This document shows, piece after piece, positions 1-9,013 of a stretch of 64,000 nt of DNA. The DNA comes from Flagellimonas aquimarina (GTDB lineage Bacteria; Bacteroidota; Bacteroidia; Flavobacteriales; Flavobacteriaceae), in assembly GCF_003149745.1 (NCBI RefSeq), contig NZ_QGEG01000001.1:558001-622000 (forward strand), in the 5' to 3' direction. Each line of letters begins with the position of its first letter. The first letter of the stretch is position 1. A model generated the notes under the pieces. The model saw only the letters and a program-made list of their open reading frames with translations, did no database searches and was not told where the DNA came from. Made by a program: the position numbers and the translations under genes.

Positions 1-1016
1 ACGGTAATGTTATTGCTTCTCTGATTGGCTATCAGAATAAAGTTCCCGCTTGGATCAATAGTGAAATTCCGTGGCCAATTTCCCCTAACTGATTCGCGAC
101 CAACCAATTGCAATTTTCCCGTTGTTTGATCCACTTTAAAAATGACTATTGAATTTTCCCCACGGTTAGAGCCGTACAAATATTTACCGTCTGAAGATAA
201 ATGAATATCTGCACAAAAACTTTCACCTTTAAAAGAAGCATCAAGTGTACTTTTGGATTCTATTTCTGAATACTTCCCATCCTTATTTTTTTGAAAAACA
301 CCAATGGTTGAATTTAGTTCATTGATGATATATAGAAATTCATTTTTCTTACCGAAAACAAAGTGTCTTGGGCCTGCACCATCTGGTAAATCCAATGAAG
401 CTTGATTTGCTGTTTTAAATTGCCCATTTTGGTTTTGATACCGCTTTATCGCATCTAGCCCCAAGTCTGATACAAACAAGCCCTCTACAGAAAACTTTGC
501 CATATGGGCATGTGCCGTTTTAACCGTATCCAACATTTTGTGGTCAATGATCTGTGGATCGCTCTTTAGTGCTCCGCCATCTTCTAACCCAAAAATAGAT
601 ACATTGCCTCCTGTATAATTTGAGACGGCCAAATACCCATAATTTGATAGTGACACATGGCAAGGATGCGCACCGCCAGTACCCATACTGTTCTGAAGTT
701 CTAAAAGTCCATCCTTTAATTTAAAAGCAGTAACGCCTCCGCCCAAACTATCAAAATTTGCTGTTTCCTGCACGGCATACAAATTTGTTCTGTTCTTGGA
801 AATTTTCAAAAAAGAGGGGTTTGGCAATACGGCGGCCAGACTCTTTTCTTCAAGTGTTCCAGAATTAGAATTGAATGTAAAACGATAGATTCCTTCACTT
901 TCACCATCGGTATACGTTCCTACAAATAGTGGTAATGTTTTTGTCACTTGCTTTTTTTCAGAACAACCCATTAAAATCAACAAAGAAATACTAAAAACTA
1001 TATAAGAAAACTTCAT
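1..1016 (-). CDS. Lactonase-family beta-propeller lipoprotein (3' end cut by window)
   Basis: About 338 codons are visible, starting from ATG at 1016; the C-terminus lies beyond the left edge. The N-terminus is a lipoprotein signal (hydrophobic stretch, then LMGCSEKK), so the protein is probably anchored in the envelope. The body has repeats typical of the YbhE/6-phosphogluconolactonase seven-bladed propeller family: FVGTYTDGESEGIYRF, a blade with GGGVTAFKL, GTGGAHPCHVSLS, VSNYTGGNVSIF, PDGAGPRHFVF and ANQRSNNIT. Family members hydrolyse sugar lactones in the cytoplasm, but exported lipoprotein versions are common in Bacteroidota and their substrates are mostly unknown. It is divergent from the AraC gene at 1105. 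Family call is firm; the substrate is not known. Confidence 0.85.
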   Translation of the reverse strand, partial: MKFSYIVFSISLLILMGCSEKKQVTKTLPLFVGTYTDGESEGIYRFTFNSNSGTLEEKSLAAVLPNPSFLKISKNRTNLYAVQETANFDSLGGGVTAFKLKDGLLELQNSMGTGGAHPCHVSLSNYGYLAVSNYTGGNVSIFGLEDGGALKSDPQIIDHKMLDTVKTAHAHMAKFSVEGLFVSDLGLDAIKRYQNQNGQFKTANQASLDLPDGAGPRHFVFGKKNEFLYIINELNSTIGVFQKNKDGKYSEIESKSTLDASFKGESFCADIHLSSDGKYLYGSNRGENSIVIFKVDQTTGKLQLVGRESVRGNWPRNFTIDPSGNFILIANQRSNNIT

Positions 1017-1086
1017 TCGCTAAAAGGTCTTTTGCTAAAAATAGTAACTATCTACGACATATAAATTTTCTTTGTCTCCTTCTTTA

Positions 1087-1094
1087 TATTTTTG
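1087..1094 (+). promoter_or_regulatory. Putative -7 promoter element for the membrane AraC gene
   Basis: TATTTTTG matches the Bacteroidota -7 consensus TAnnTTTG. It lies only 10 bases before the ATG at 1105, which implies a very short leader. No clear -33 TTG at the right distance was seen. Confidence 0.3.
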
Positions 1095-1104
1095 AACAGT
1101 GGAT

Positions 1105-2112
1105 ATGGATAACCTTATATTGGTTTTAAGTTGTTTGGGGATAGCCCAAGCTCTTTTCCTTTCCTTTTACCTCTTTACACTTAAAAAGGGAAATAGGAGC
1201 GCCAATGTTTTTTTGGCGTTCGTTATTTTTGGCTTGACCATGCGCATAGGCAAGTCTGTGTTTAATGTCTATTTAGATTTAGAGCCATGGCAACGTAATT
1301 TGGGGCTCTCCGGTATTTTGTTGGCAGGGCCTTTCTTATGGCTTTATGGCAAGGCATTGTTAACTGCAAGAAAGAAATTCGGCAATAAGGATTATGTTCA
1401 TCTTGTTCCATTCATTTTATTTGTTCTTTTGTGCGCCTTCATTCCTAACGATGGCCGTCCAATCTCGTATGCCATTTATCTTGCAGTATTTGTTCATTTG
1501 GCAATTTATATTGCTTTCTCTTTTCATGTATTCTATAAAAACAGAGCCAAAGTGCATCCACAGCGATCCTCATGGTATAGAAATCTTGTTGTTGGAGTTG
1601 CGTTGATTTGGCTTTTTTACATGGGCAACCTTGCTGGATTGTTTTCCCTTTATATTGGTGGTGCTATTTTCTTCTCTGTACTCATATATATTTTCTCTTT
1701 TCTTTTTTTACAAAAACATGCTTTTCAATTAGGGAAGTACAACAGGTCAGCTTTAGACAAATCTGCTTCTGAGGAACTTTTGGAAACTTTAAAAGCCCTG
1801 TTCGAAAAGGAGCAGGTTTTCTTGGATAGTACTGTCTCGCTAGAAACTATTGCTAAAAAATTGAATGTCTCTTCAAGAAAATTGTCCCAGTCCATAAATG
1901 AAAATGAACACAAGAATTTTTCGGATTTTGTGAATGGTTACAGAATTGAAAAAGCAAAAGTATTGTTGGCCAATCCCAAGTATAACAAAGAAAAAATAGT
2001 TGCCATAGCCTATGATTGCGGTTTTAGCAATGCTACATCCTTTAACCTGGCCTTTAAGGCCAAAACGCAATTGACACCATCTCAATACCGAAAAGAATTT
2101 GGAGCAACCTAG
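1105..2112 (+). CDS. AraC-family transcriptional regulator with N-terminal membrane domain
   Basis: 335 residues. The first ~210 residues form about six or seven hydrophobic segments (for example FLAFVIFGLTM and FILFVLLCAFIP). The last ~100 residues are an AraC-type double helix-turn-helix, with typical endings VAIAYDCGFSNATSFNLAFK and TPSQYRKEF. This membrane-sensor plus AraC layout is common in Flavobacteriaceae; the signal sensed is unknown. An in-frame GTG at 1099 would add two residues; ATG at 1105 is preferred. It may control the sugar-dehydrogenase gene 80 bases downstream, but that is inference from position only. Confidence 0.85.
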   Translation: MDNLILVLSCLGIAQALFLSFYLFTLKKGNRSANVFLAFVIFGLTMRIGKSVFNVYLDLEPWQRNLGLSGILLAGPFLWLYGKALLTARKKFGNKDYVHLVPFILFVLLCAFIPNDGRPISYAIYLAVFVHLAIYIAFSFHVFYKNRAKVHPQRSSWYRNLVVGVALIWLFYMGNLAGLFSLYIGGAIFFSVLIYIFSFLFLQKHAFQLGKYNRSALDKSASEELLETLKALFEKEQVFLDSTVSLETIAKKLNVSSRKLSQSINENEHKNFSDFVNGYRIEKAKVLLANPKYNKEKIVAIAYDCGFSNATSFNLAFKAKTQLTPSQYRKEFGAT

Positions 2113-2191
2113 TTCCTTTTTCATCTTAAAAATCATGTTTTTTAAAGGGTTATAGTTTTAGATTTTCATCATTTGTATAAAAATTACAACG

Positions 2192-3352
2192 ATGAACAAA
2201 TTGGTAATTCCCTTGGCGGTGCTTTTGATAGGTTGCTCCCAAAATCAGAAATCTTATGTGCCAAAAGAAATTACTTCAGCCATCCCAACCAAGCACATTG
2301 TTATAGATAGTCTTAATCATCCTTGGAGCATTGCCTTCTTATCAAACGAAGAAGCTCTGGTCTCTGAGAAAGATGGGAATCTTCTGCACATTGATCTTAA
2401 CTCAAAAGAAAGGCGAGTCATTAAAGGGTTTCCAACCGATTTGACCGATAGTATTCGAGCCATTCATTTTGGCGATAATTCCGGGATTTTTGAAGTTCTT
2501 ATTGATCCTGATTTTAAGGGTAATAAGTGGGTGTATGTTTCTTACGCTGCCAAAAAAGCAGGAGTTGGTTCAACAACAAAAGTCATCCGGGCCAAATTGC
2601 AAAACGACTCCCTTTATCAACATGAGACTTTATTGGTCGCCGAGCCTTTTACCCGAGAGTATTTTCATTATGGAGGCGGCATGACCTTTGGTGCCGATGG
2701 AACACTATATATAACTATTGGGGAACGTCTTTTTTGGGAGAGAGATGAGCCTGAAATACCCATTGCACAGGATGTGTCCGATAAACGGGGTAAAATCTAT
2801 CGAATCAACCTCGATGGAAGCATCCCCGAAAACAATCCCGATTTTGGTCCAAATGCTGTGCCCGGTTTGTATGCCATGGGGATACGTGCAGCACAAGGAA
2901 TAATCGTAGAACCCAAAACTGGTAACATCTGGTTTAGTGAACACGGAACCATACAAGGCGATGAATTAAACGTATTGAAGGCAGGCGCCAATTATGGCTG
3001 GCCCAATGTTACCTCTGGAAAACTACGCAGTCAAGATTATACTCCACCAAAACTTGAAGATGTGACCTTTACCTCTCCTGTTTGGTTTTGGCACCATACC
3101 GTTGCCCCAACCGGACTTGCTTTTTACACAGGCGATGAGTTTCCTGGATGGAAAAACAATTTGATCGTTCCTGGATTGTCCCGTGGAAGCCTATGGAGAT
3201 TTAGGGTAGAAGATGAGGTTATAAAAAGCGTAGAAGAACTATTCATAGACGACCGCGTACGCATACGTAAAGTAAGACAAAGTCCAGATGGAAAACTCTA
3301 CATCCTTACCGATGAGGATAATGGAAAACTCATTCAAATTAAAGCTCAATAA
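2192..3352 (+). CDS. PQQ-dependent sugar dehydrogenase family lipoprotein
   Basis: 386 residues with a lipoprotein signal (MNKLVIPLAVLLIGCSQNQ), so probably in the periplasm or outer membrane. The body resembles the soluble glucose/sorbosone dehydrogenase six-bladed propeller family (GSDH): HPWSIAFLSNEEALVSEKDG near residue 46, then HYGGGMTFGADGTLYITIGE, a YGWPNVTSG segment, and WRFRVEDE with SPDGKLYILTDEDNGKL near the end. Family enzymes oxidise aldoses using PQQ; many homologues in this phylum have no tested activity and no PQQ-synthesis genes lie nearby. It is followed after 28 bases by a small secreted protein gene and probably shares its transcript. Confidence 0.82.
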   Translation: MNKLVIPLAVLLIGCSQNQKSYVPKEITSAIPTKHIVIDSLNHPWSIAFLSNEEALVSEKDGNLLHIDLNSKERRVIKGFPTDLTDSIRAIHFGDNSGIFEVLIDPDFKGNKWVYVSYAAKKAGVGSTTKVIRAKLQNDSLYQHETLLVAEPFTREYFHYGGGMTFGADGTLYITIGERLFWERDEPEIPIAQDVSDKRGKIYRINLDGSIPENNPDFGPNAVPGLYAMGIRAAQGIIVEPKTGNIWFSEHGTIQGDELNVLKAGANYGWPNVTSGKLRSQDYTPPKLEDVTFTSPVWFWHHTVAPTGLAFYTGDEFPGWKNNLIVPGLSRGSLWRFRVEDEVIKSVEELFIDDRVRIRKVRQSPDGKLYILTDEDNGKLIQIKAQ

Positions 3353-3380
3353 ATCATCAATTCTTAAAACTTAGTTACAC

Positions 3381-3803
3381 ATGAAAACACAATTCTTGAC
3401 ACTTGCCTTTTTACTAATTACCCTTTCTTTATTTGCGCAATCTGAGGAAGAAGCTATACGGCAAACCCTTCAAAATTATATTGATGGTTCATCTTATAAT
3501 AATCAGGAACTCATTCAATCAGCATTTTATGAAAATGCGGATCTGTTCCTATCTAAAAAAGACCAAGAATTGTGGATTTTATCTCCACAAGAATATGCCA
3601 GCTTATTTAAAAATAGAGAGAAAGGGAAATTCAATGGAAGAAATGGGAAAATACTGATGGTCGATTATGCAAATAATATTGCATCTGCCAAAGCCGAAAT
3701 CCTGATTCCAGAAAGAGGACTGAAGTTTATCGATATATTCTTATTGAAAAAGCTTAGTGGTAAATGGAAAATCATTAGTAAAGCAGCTACTCAAATAAAG
3801 TAA
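3381..3803 (+). CDS. Secreted NTF2-like / putative lumazine-binding-family protein
   Basis: 140 residues with a cleavable signal peptide (MKTQFLTLAFLLITLSLFAQ). The mature part (EEEAIRQTLQNYIDGSSYNN ... KLSGKWKIISKAATQIK) has the length and ending of the cone-shaped NTF2-like fold, closest in pattern to the Lumazine_bd_2 family. No catalytic residues can be assigned. It lies 28 bases after the sugar-dehydrogenase gene on the same strand. It ends 6 bases from the convergent MATE gene. Confidence 0.68.
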   Translation: MKTQFLTLAFLLITLSLFAQSEEEAIRQTLQNYIDGSSYNNQELIQSAFYENADLFLSKKDQELWILSPQEYASLFKNREKGKFNGRNGKILMVDYANNIASAKAEILIPERGLKFIDIFLLKKLSGKWKIISKAATQIK

Positions 3804-3809
3804 CAAAAA

Positions 3810-5201
3810 CTATGTGTCGGCAGATACTTGAAGCTTTGTTTTTATTTCTTTGCCCAAATAAATGCCCGTAACTATTGTTGCCAAAACATCTGCAATAGGA
3901 AAGGACAACCAAACTCCCAACTCTCCCAAAAAACTGGGTAAAATCAAAATAAGTGGAATAAAAAAGAACCCTTGCCGCGTTAGCGTCAAAAGTAAAGCGG
4001 GGATTGCCTTTCCCACGGCTTGAAAATAGGCTGCACCTATTAGTTGCAATGCTATGATCGGTGTTGCCGCAAAAACCCATCTCATGGCCGTAGGGGCATG
4101 TTCCAATACAAAAGCATTTGTTATCAGTTCTTCCGGAGGTAAATCTTCCCTACTACTTAAAAACAAAGATGTTATGGCTTCCGGAAAAACCATCAACCCA
4201 ATAAATACAAGCGTAGCTACCAAAGCTGCGTACTTGATAGCTGTGTAAATAGATTCTTTAACACGATTATATCTTAAAGCGCCATAGTTAAATCCTGCAA
4301 TAGGCAGGAAGCCCTGTGTTACTCCAAATACCGGAAAAAGGGCGAACATGAGCATTCTACCTATAATAGCATACACGGCCACCATGGCCTCGCCTCCTAA
4401 ATTGAACAGAATATTGTTCATTAGCAAATAGGTGATACTAGTAACTGCCTGCCTTGCCAAGGTTACAAAACCAAGAGAGCCTATCTCTTTTAAAATAGGC
4501 ATGTTCAACCCAAAATGTGGCAGGTTTATTTTTAATTCTGAATTTTTGGAAAGAAAAAAGTAGAAGATGTAACCAAAGCACATTAGGTAACCAACTGTTG
4601 TTGCCCATGCCGCTCCATGCATCCCCCAATCAAAAACATAAATGAAAATATAATCCATGAGCAGGTTCCCAACAGAAGGAATAATCATGGCGATCATGGC
4701 AAATTTTGGTTTTCCTTCCGCTCTTATGACCGTGTTCCCCATCATACATAGTGCTAAAAAAGGCACCCCATATAAAATGATGGTATAATATATTTTTGCT
4801 GGATCAAAGATTGTTCCCTTACCTCCAAAAGCAGGTATAAGGTCATCTACAAAATAAAGCCCTAGGGCCACCATACTAATGGTCACCAAAAGGGTCAACG
4901 TAATTTGGTTTCCAAAAGTTTTGAGGGCCTTTTCCTTATTGTTTGCTCCCAGCGCTCTGGAAATAATGCTGGACCCTCCAATACCAATTGCCATTCCCAA
5001 TGCGGCAATAAAAAACGATACGGGCAATACAACATTAATGGCAGCTATTGCAATGGACCCAATCCAATTTCCTACGAAAATGGAATCTACCAAAACATTC
5101 AAGGACATTACCAAAATTCCTATGGAAGCGGGTACTGCTTGCTTGATCAGTAGTTTACCAATCGGTTCTGTTCCTAATTGATCTGAGGATACTTTTGCCA
5201 T
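3810..5201 (-). CDS. MATE-family efflux transporter
   Basis: 463 residues, the usual length for a MATE exporter, with about twelve hydrophobic helices in two similar halves. Diagnostic pieces are PASIGILVMSLNVLVDSIFV near residue 30, ALGMAIGIGGSSIISRALGA near residue 72, and QGFLPIAGFNYGA in the second half. MATE proteins export cationic drugs or metabolites using a Na+ or H+ gradient; the substrate cannot be predicted. Its start codon directly follows the hemH stop (5202), so the two genes are probably co-transcribed with hemH first. Confidence 0.92.
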   Translation of the reverse strand: MAKVSSDQLGTEPIGKLLIKQAVPASIGILVMSLNVLVDSIFVGNWIGSIAIAAINVVLPVSFFIAALGMAIGIGGSSIISRALGANNKEKALKTFGNQITLTLLVTISMVALGLYFVDDLIPAFGGKGTIFDPAKIYYTIILYGVPFLALCMMGNTVIRAEGKPKFAMIAMIIPSVGNLLMDYIFIYVFDWGMHGAAWATTVGYLMCFGYIFYFFLSKNSELKINLPHFGLNMPILKEIGSLGFVTLARQAVTSITYLLMNNILFNLGGEAMVAVYAIIGRMLMFALFPVFGVTQGFLPIAGFNYGALRYNRVKESIYTAIKYAALVATLVFIGLMVFPEAITSLFLSSREDLPPEELITNAFVLEHAPTAMRWVFAATPIIALQLIGAAYFQAVGKAIPALLLTLTRQGFFFIPLILILPSFLGELGVWLSFPIADVLATIVTGIYLGKEIKTKLQVSADT

Positions 5202-6233
5202 CTACGTTGGCAGGGTTTCTTTGGACTGCCAATCATTGACCCATTTGGCCATTAGCTGAACCCATTCATGATTGTCATTTAGACAAGGTATGTGAATATA
5301 GGATTCGCCGCCAGCTTCCATAAATTGGTCCTTTCCTTCCATTGCAATTTCTTCCAACGTCTCTAAACAGTCAGAAACAAAGGCTGGTGTAATCACGGCC
5401 AATTTTGTTTTTCCTTCTTTTGCCAAACGTTCAAATTCAAAATCAGTAAATGGTTTTAACCATGGATCGTTGGGCAGCCTAGATTGAAAAGAAATACTGG
5501 TTTTATCTTCGGGCAATCCTAAAAAGGCTTTTACTTTTTCAGTAGTATCAAAACATTGATGACGGTAGCACGTATGGTGTGCCACGGAATTGGTTTGACA
5601 ACAACTTCCATCTATTTTGCAATGGAATTTTGTTGGGTCCGATTTTCTAATATGGCGTTCTGGAATACCGTGATAAGAGAACAAAACATGATCATAATCA
5701 AAGCCCTCAAGTCCTTTCTGTATGCTTTTTGAAAGCACTTCAATGTAATCAGAATTATTATAAAAAGCTGGTAGTGTTGTAATTTGTATTTCTGGGAAAT
5801 GTGCAGCCTGTACTTCCATGGTCTTAACCACAACGGTTTCAAAAGAGCTCATGGCATATTGTGGGTACAGGGGAACCAATAGCACCTCATTCACTCCCTT
5901 ATCCTTTAATTCTTGCAACCCATTTTCTATGGTCATGGAACCATAACGCATTCCAAGGGCAACGGGTATGTTGGTCTGGTCTTTGACTTTTTCAGCAAAT
6001 CGTTCGGAAATCACAATCAAAGGGGAACCTTCTTCCCACCAAATTTTCGCGTAGGCTTCGGCTGATTTTTTAGGGCGCGTCTGTAAAATGATTCCTCTTA
6101 CAATAATGTTCCGCAGCCAATTGGGAACATCAATGACCCTCTTGTCCATAAGAAACTCATCCAAATAAGGTTTTACATCCTTTGCCGTTGGGCTATCTGG
6201 CGAACCCAAATTAACCAATAACACTCCTTTCAT
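5202..6233 (-). CDS. hemH: Ferrochelatase
   Basis: 343 residues. It inserts Fe2+ into a porphyrin at the last step of heme synthesis. It starts MKGVLLVNLGSPDSP, typical of the family. The active-site region LFSYHGIPERHIRKSDPT (near residue 185) holds the conserved histidine, and LAVITPAFVSDCLETLEEI holds the second conserved segment with its glutamates. A cysteine-rich stretch (FHCKIDGSCCQTN, then CYRHQC) is typical of Bacteroidota enzymes. hemH is separated from the hemA-B operon by three genes but lies within 3 kb of it, so this region carries most of heme synthesis. No protoporphyrinogen oxidase gene is in the window. Confidence 0.96.
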   Translation of the reverse strand: MKGVLLVNLGSPDSPTAKDVKPYLDEFLMDKRVIDVPNWLRNIIVRGIILQTRPKKSAEAYAKIWWEEGSPLIVISERFAEKVKDQTNIPVALGMRYGSMTIENGLQELKDKGVNEVLLVPLYPQYAMSSFETVVVKTMEVQAAHFPEIQITTLPAFYNNSDYIEVLSKSIQKGLEGFDYDHVLFSYHGIPERHIRKSDPTKFHCKIDGSCCQTNSVAHHTCYRHQCFDTTEKVKAFLGLPEDKTSISFQSRLPNDPWLKPFTDFEFERLAKEGKTKLAVITPAFVSDCLETLEEIAMEGKDQFMEAGGESYIHIPCLNDNHEWVQLMAKWVNDWQSKETLPT

Positions 6234-6355
6234 AGCAATTTGTTAAGAGCAGTAAAAATACTACTTGAAGATGATTTAACATTTGATTCCATCAATTTGT
6301 TTCTTTATAATTCCATAGATAATCCTAATTTAGTTTGATAAATCTAAACTTGTCT

Positions 6356-7180
6356 ATGCTGCTTAGGTCTGTATTTTATTTCATTTTGGTTTTTACACTG
6401 ACGGCAAATGCTCAAATCACCTGTTCTCCAATAGATTCTACTTTGTTCTATTCAAAATTAAAAGAGGTCAAGAGCAATTCTGTTATAGAGATCGGAAAAT
6501 CATTTTTAGATATTCCCTATGTGGAAAAAACCTTGGAAATTGGTGACACCGAAACTCTGGTTATAAACTTAAGAGGATTTGATTGTACCACTTATGTGGA
6601 GAATGTTTTGGCCTTTGGCATGATGCTCCAAAACGATCAGGTCACTTTTGAGGGTTTTGCCAAAAATCTAAAAACCATTCGGTATAGAAATGGGGTTTTA
6701 AACGGCTATCCTTCTCGTTTACATTACTTTACAGAATGGATTAGAAATAATGAAAACAAAGGGTTGGTCGAAGATATCACCAACAGCCTTGGTGGAATTG
6801 ACATGAACAAGGCCATCAATTTTATGGGTACACATCGTTCTCTTTATCCTTTTTTAAAGAATGACAATAACTTTGCACATATATTGAAGGTTGAAAAAGA
6901 GTTAGAGAAACAAAGCCTGTGTATTTTACCTCAAAATCAGATTGAAGGCAGTGAAAACCTTATTGAATCTGGGGACATAATCGCTTTGGCCACTTCCATA
7001 AAAGGATTGGATGTAACCCATACTGGATTTGCCATTAGGCAAAATGGAAGGGTCCATCTACTGCATGCTTCCAGTTCTGGATCTGTTAGAATAACCGAAG
7101 AACCTTTAATTGATTATTTAAAGAAAATCAAAAACAACATTGGAATTATTGTAGCTAGGCCTACCCTACTTTCTCCCTAA
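6356..7180 (+). CDS. DUF1460 secreted amidase-like protein
   Basis: 274 residues from ATG 6356; a TTG at 6335 would add seven residues before the signal peptide, so the ATG is preferred. The N-terminus is a signal peptide (MLLRSVFYFILVFTLTANAQ). The body matches DUF1460, an NlpC/P60-like group: an RGFDCTTYVENVLAF segment carrying the likely catalytic Cys, and a DVTHTGFAIRQNGRVHLLHA segment carrying a likely catalytic His. Characterised relatives are cell-wall amidases, so peptidoglycan processing is plausible. It stands alone, and its 3' end overlaps the convergent ThuA gene by 15 bases. Confidence 0.82.
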   Translation: MLLRSVFYFILVFTLTANAQITCSPIDSTLFYSKLKEVKSNSVIEIGKSFLDIPYVEKTLEIGDTETLVINLRGFDCTTYVENVLAFGMMLQNDQVTFEGFAKNLKTIRYRNGVLNGYPSRLHYFTEWIRNNENKGLVEDITNSLGGIDMNKAINFMGTHRSLYPFLKNDNNFAHILKVEKELEKQSLCILPQNQIEGSENLIESGDIIALATSIKGLDVTHTGFAIRQNGRVHLLHASSSGSVRITEEPLIDYLKKIKNNIGIIVARPTLLSP

Positions 7181-7933
7181 GCACCATTCAATGCCTCCCA
7201 ATAGATGTTGTCTAAAATCAGGCTCATCAAAAGAAGCTTCTGTATGACCCCCACCGGTATAAAAAGCTTTTCCACCATCAAACTCATGGTACCAAGCAAT
7301 AGGGTGGTTTTCTCCATTAGTTCCTCCTTCATAACTTTTCTCATCTAGATTAAGTAAGACAGAAACATTGGGGTTTAGACTTTTGTAATTGTACCATTCG
7401 TCCACGCGCATCCAAGAATCAGAAAGATGGGCTGTGGAACTATGTTCTTTATTTACAACCTCAATTTTTGCTTTATGTACACCTGGGGGATGGCTATCAA
7501 AATAGCCTCCAACCAATTTGCCATACCAAGGCCAATCATACTCTGTATCAGAAGCGGCATGAACGCCCATAAAGCTTCCTCCGCTTTTAATATAATTTTC
7601 AAAAGCCACTTGCTGGGTGTCATCCAAAACCTCCAATGTAGTGCTAAGAAAAACCACTAATTTGTAATTTTTTAGGTTTTGGGGGTTAAAGTCGGCGGAC
7701 GTTTCTGTTTGTAGCACAATAAAACCGTTCTCCCTGCCCAGTTGTCTTAGGACGCGAACTCCTTTTTCTATGGATGCATGTCGATAACCGGTAGTTTTGC
7801 TAAAGACCAAAACCAATTCTGGGGTTTTTGGGGCATCTTCCGTTTTTGCATCATCCTGGGCATTAACGAATAAGGTTGAACAAAGGGCAAATAAGAATAA
7901 TCTAATAGATTTCATCAAAAGTTTTTTAAGCAT
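7166..7933 (-). CDS. ThuA-domain secreted protein
   Basis: 255 residues with a signal peptide ending near FVNAQDD. The ThuA fold (class I glutamine-amidotransferase-like) is shown by LVLVFSKTTGYRHASIEKG, KLVVFLSTTLEVLDDTQQ, FMGVHAASDTEYDWPWYGKL and HPIAWYHEFDGGKAFYTGGG. ThuA proteins are linked to disaccharide use in rhizobia, and in Bacteroidota are often fused to or found beside sugar dehydrogenases; the exact reaction is unknown. The ATG at 7933 overlaps the stop of the AraC gene by 8 bases (translational coupling likely); a second ATG at 7915 is also possible. Confidence 0.85.
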   Translation of the reverse strand: MLKKLLMKSIRLFLFALCSTLFVNAQDDAKTEDAPKTPELVLVFSKTTGYRHASIEKGVRVLRQLGRENGFIVLQTETSADFNPQNLKNYKLVVFLSTTLEVLDDTQQVAFENYIKSGGSFMGVHAASDTEYDWPWYGKLVGGYFDSHPPGVHKAKIEVVNKEHSSTAHLSDSWMRVDEWYNYKSLNPNVSVLLNLDEKSYEGGTNGENHPIAWYHEFDGGKAFYTGGGHTEASFDEPDFRQHLLGGIEWCLGRK

Positions 7934-8804
7934 TTGAAGTTAAATATTTTTTTGGTGTTGTTCCATATTTCTTTTTGAAAGAAGCTATGAAATGACTAGC
8001 TGTGCTATACCCCACCCTAAGACCTACTTCGTTCACGTTATGACTTCCGGTTTCCAACATCTTACGAGCGTATTCCATCTTATAATCAAACAAAAAACCA
8101 TAAACTGAGTCGCCATAAATCTGTTTAAATCCCTCCTTCAGCTTCTTCAAACTCAGTCCTATTTCCTTTGAAAGCTCATTCAATGTAGGAGGTTCCACCA
8201 TTCTAGAAATCATGATTTCCTTTGCCATTTTTATACGGCGTACATTATCCTCATCTGCCAAGAAAGGGCATTGCTCCAAGTCTGCGTCTTTGGTTTTGTT
8301 GAAGTATAGTGAAATGAGCTCATACACTTTTCCCTTTACATATAGTTCTTTAATGGATGGGTGAAGGTTATAATTCATCAATTGACTTAAAACTACGGCA
8401 ATTGCAGGAGAAACAACTTCTTGGGAATAGTATTTCTTTTCCTTGTTGTCCTCGCTCAAAAATGGAATGTAATTGGCCTCATTAGAAAAAAGGGAATGAA
8501 ACTTTCTAATGGTCATGATGACCGATAACAACCATGTATTAGGTGAAATATTCAAATTTAAGGGCAAATCTTTTTGTGTATTGTACAACAAAAGAGAATT
8601 CTCTTCTGATACTTCCAGTGTATAATGTCCATGATTAAAATGAAACCGAGACCCACCCTTTAAACAAAAATGAAATTGTATGAATGAGCTATCGATTTCA
8701 CGCTCAACAACACTAATTTCCTCCGTATCGTTCTGAATTTTAAGTAAATAAAACCCATCCTCTAGTAAAATTTCCTCATAGGAACCTTTGGCGACATTTT
8801 CCAT
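7926..8804 (-). CDS. AraC-family regulator beside the heme operon
   Basis: 292 residues. The C-terminal ~100 residues form an AraC helix-turn-helix pair (PPTLNELSKEIGLSLKKLKE, then VNEVGLRVGYSTASHFIASF and TTPKKYL). The N-terminal part (KGGSRFHFNHGHYTLEV) suggests a small cupin-like or other ligand domain but is not clearly assigned. It is divergent from hemA with 209 bases between. That gap holds a strong palindrome 34 bases before this gene's start, so control of itself, of hemA, or of both is likely. The same arrangement recurs in Flavobacteriaceae as far as I recall; the ligand is not established. Confidence 0.85.
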   Translation of the reverse strand: MENVAKGSYEEILLEDGFYLLKIQNDTEEISVVEREIDSSFIQFHFCLKGGSRFHFNHGHYTLEVSEENSLLLYNTQKDLPLNLNISPNTWLLSVIMTIRKFHSLFSNEANYIPFLSEDNKEKKYYSQEVVSPAIAVVLSQLMNYNLHPSIKELYVKGKVYELISLYFNKTKDADLEQCPFLADEDNVRRIKMAKEIMISRMVEPPTLNELSKEIGLSLKKLKEGFKQIYGDSVYGFLFDYKMEYARKMLETGSHNVNEVGLRVGYSTASHFIASFKKKYGTTPKKYLTSNA

Positions 8805-8837
8805 TGCTAAACTTTGTTATTTTATGCAATTAGTTCT

Positions 8838-8856
8838 ATTTAGAATGACTCTAAAT
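8838..8856. promoter_or_regulatory. 19-bp palindromic operator candidate between araC-like gene and hemA
   Basis: ATTTAGAATGACTCTAAAT has 7-base perfect arms around a 5-base centre. A shorter palindrome (TTCTATTTAGAA, 8834-8845) overlaps its left half. The site resembles iron-responsive boxes described in other phyla (TTTAGA...TCTAAA type), and a related palindrome lies over the start of the suf operon (35828-35846). Binding by Fur, by the adjacent AraC protein, or by another repressor is inference. Confidence 0.5.
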
Positions 8857-8985
8857 TGTTTTCACTAACTCAAATCTACCAATAAATGCAGTGTTTTAGA
8901 AGTATTTGGTCAAAAATTGACCATAATTGTGCAAAGGCTGTTATTTATAGTTCCGCTAGCGTTATTTTTTAAAATATTGTGAAGC

Positions 8986-8993
8986 TATTTTTG
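8986..8993 (+). promoter_or_regulatory. Putative -7 element of the hemA operon
   Basis: TATTTTTG is a full match to the Bacteroidota -7 consensus TAnnTTTG and lies 20 bases before the hemA ATG. No clear -33 TTG was found, as expected for a regulated promoter. Confidence 0.5.
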
Positions 8994-9013
8994 TGTCGTG
9001 ATTTTTATCCTTT

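Noticed and set aside
6327-6351. TTTAG-N10-CTAAA in the hemH/DUF1460 gap as a third copy of the hem/suf box
   Set aside because: The arm spacing differs by 3 bases and the full 19-bp symmetry is absent.
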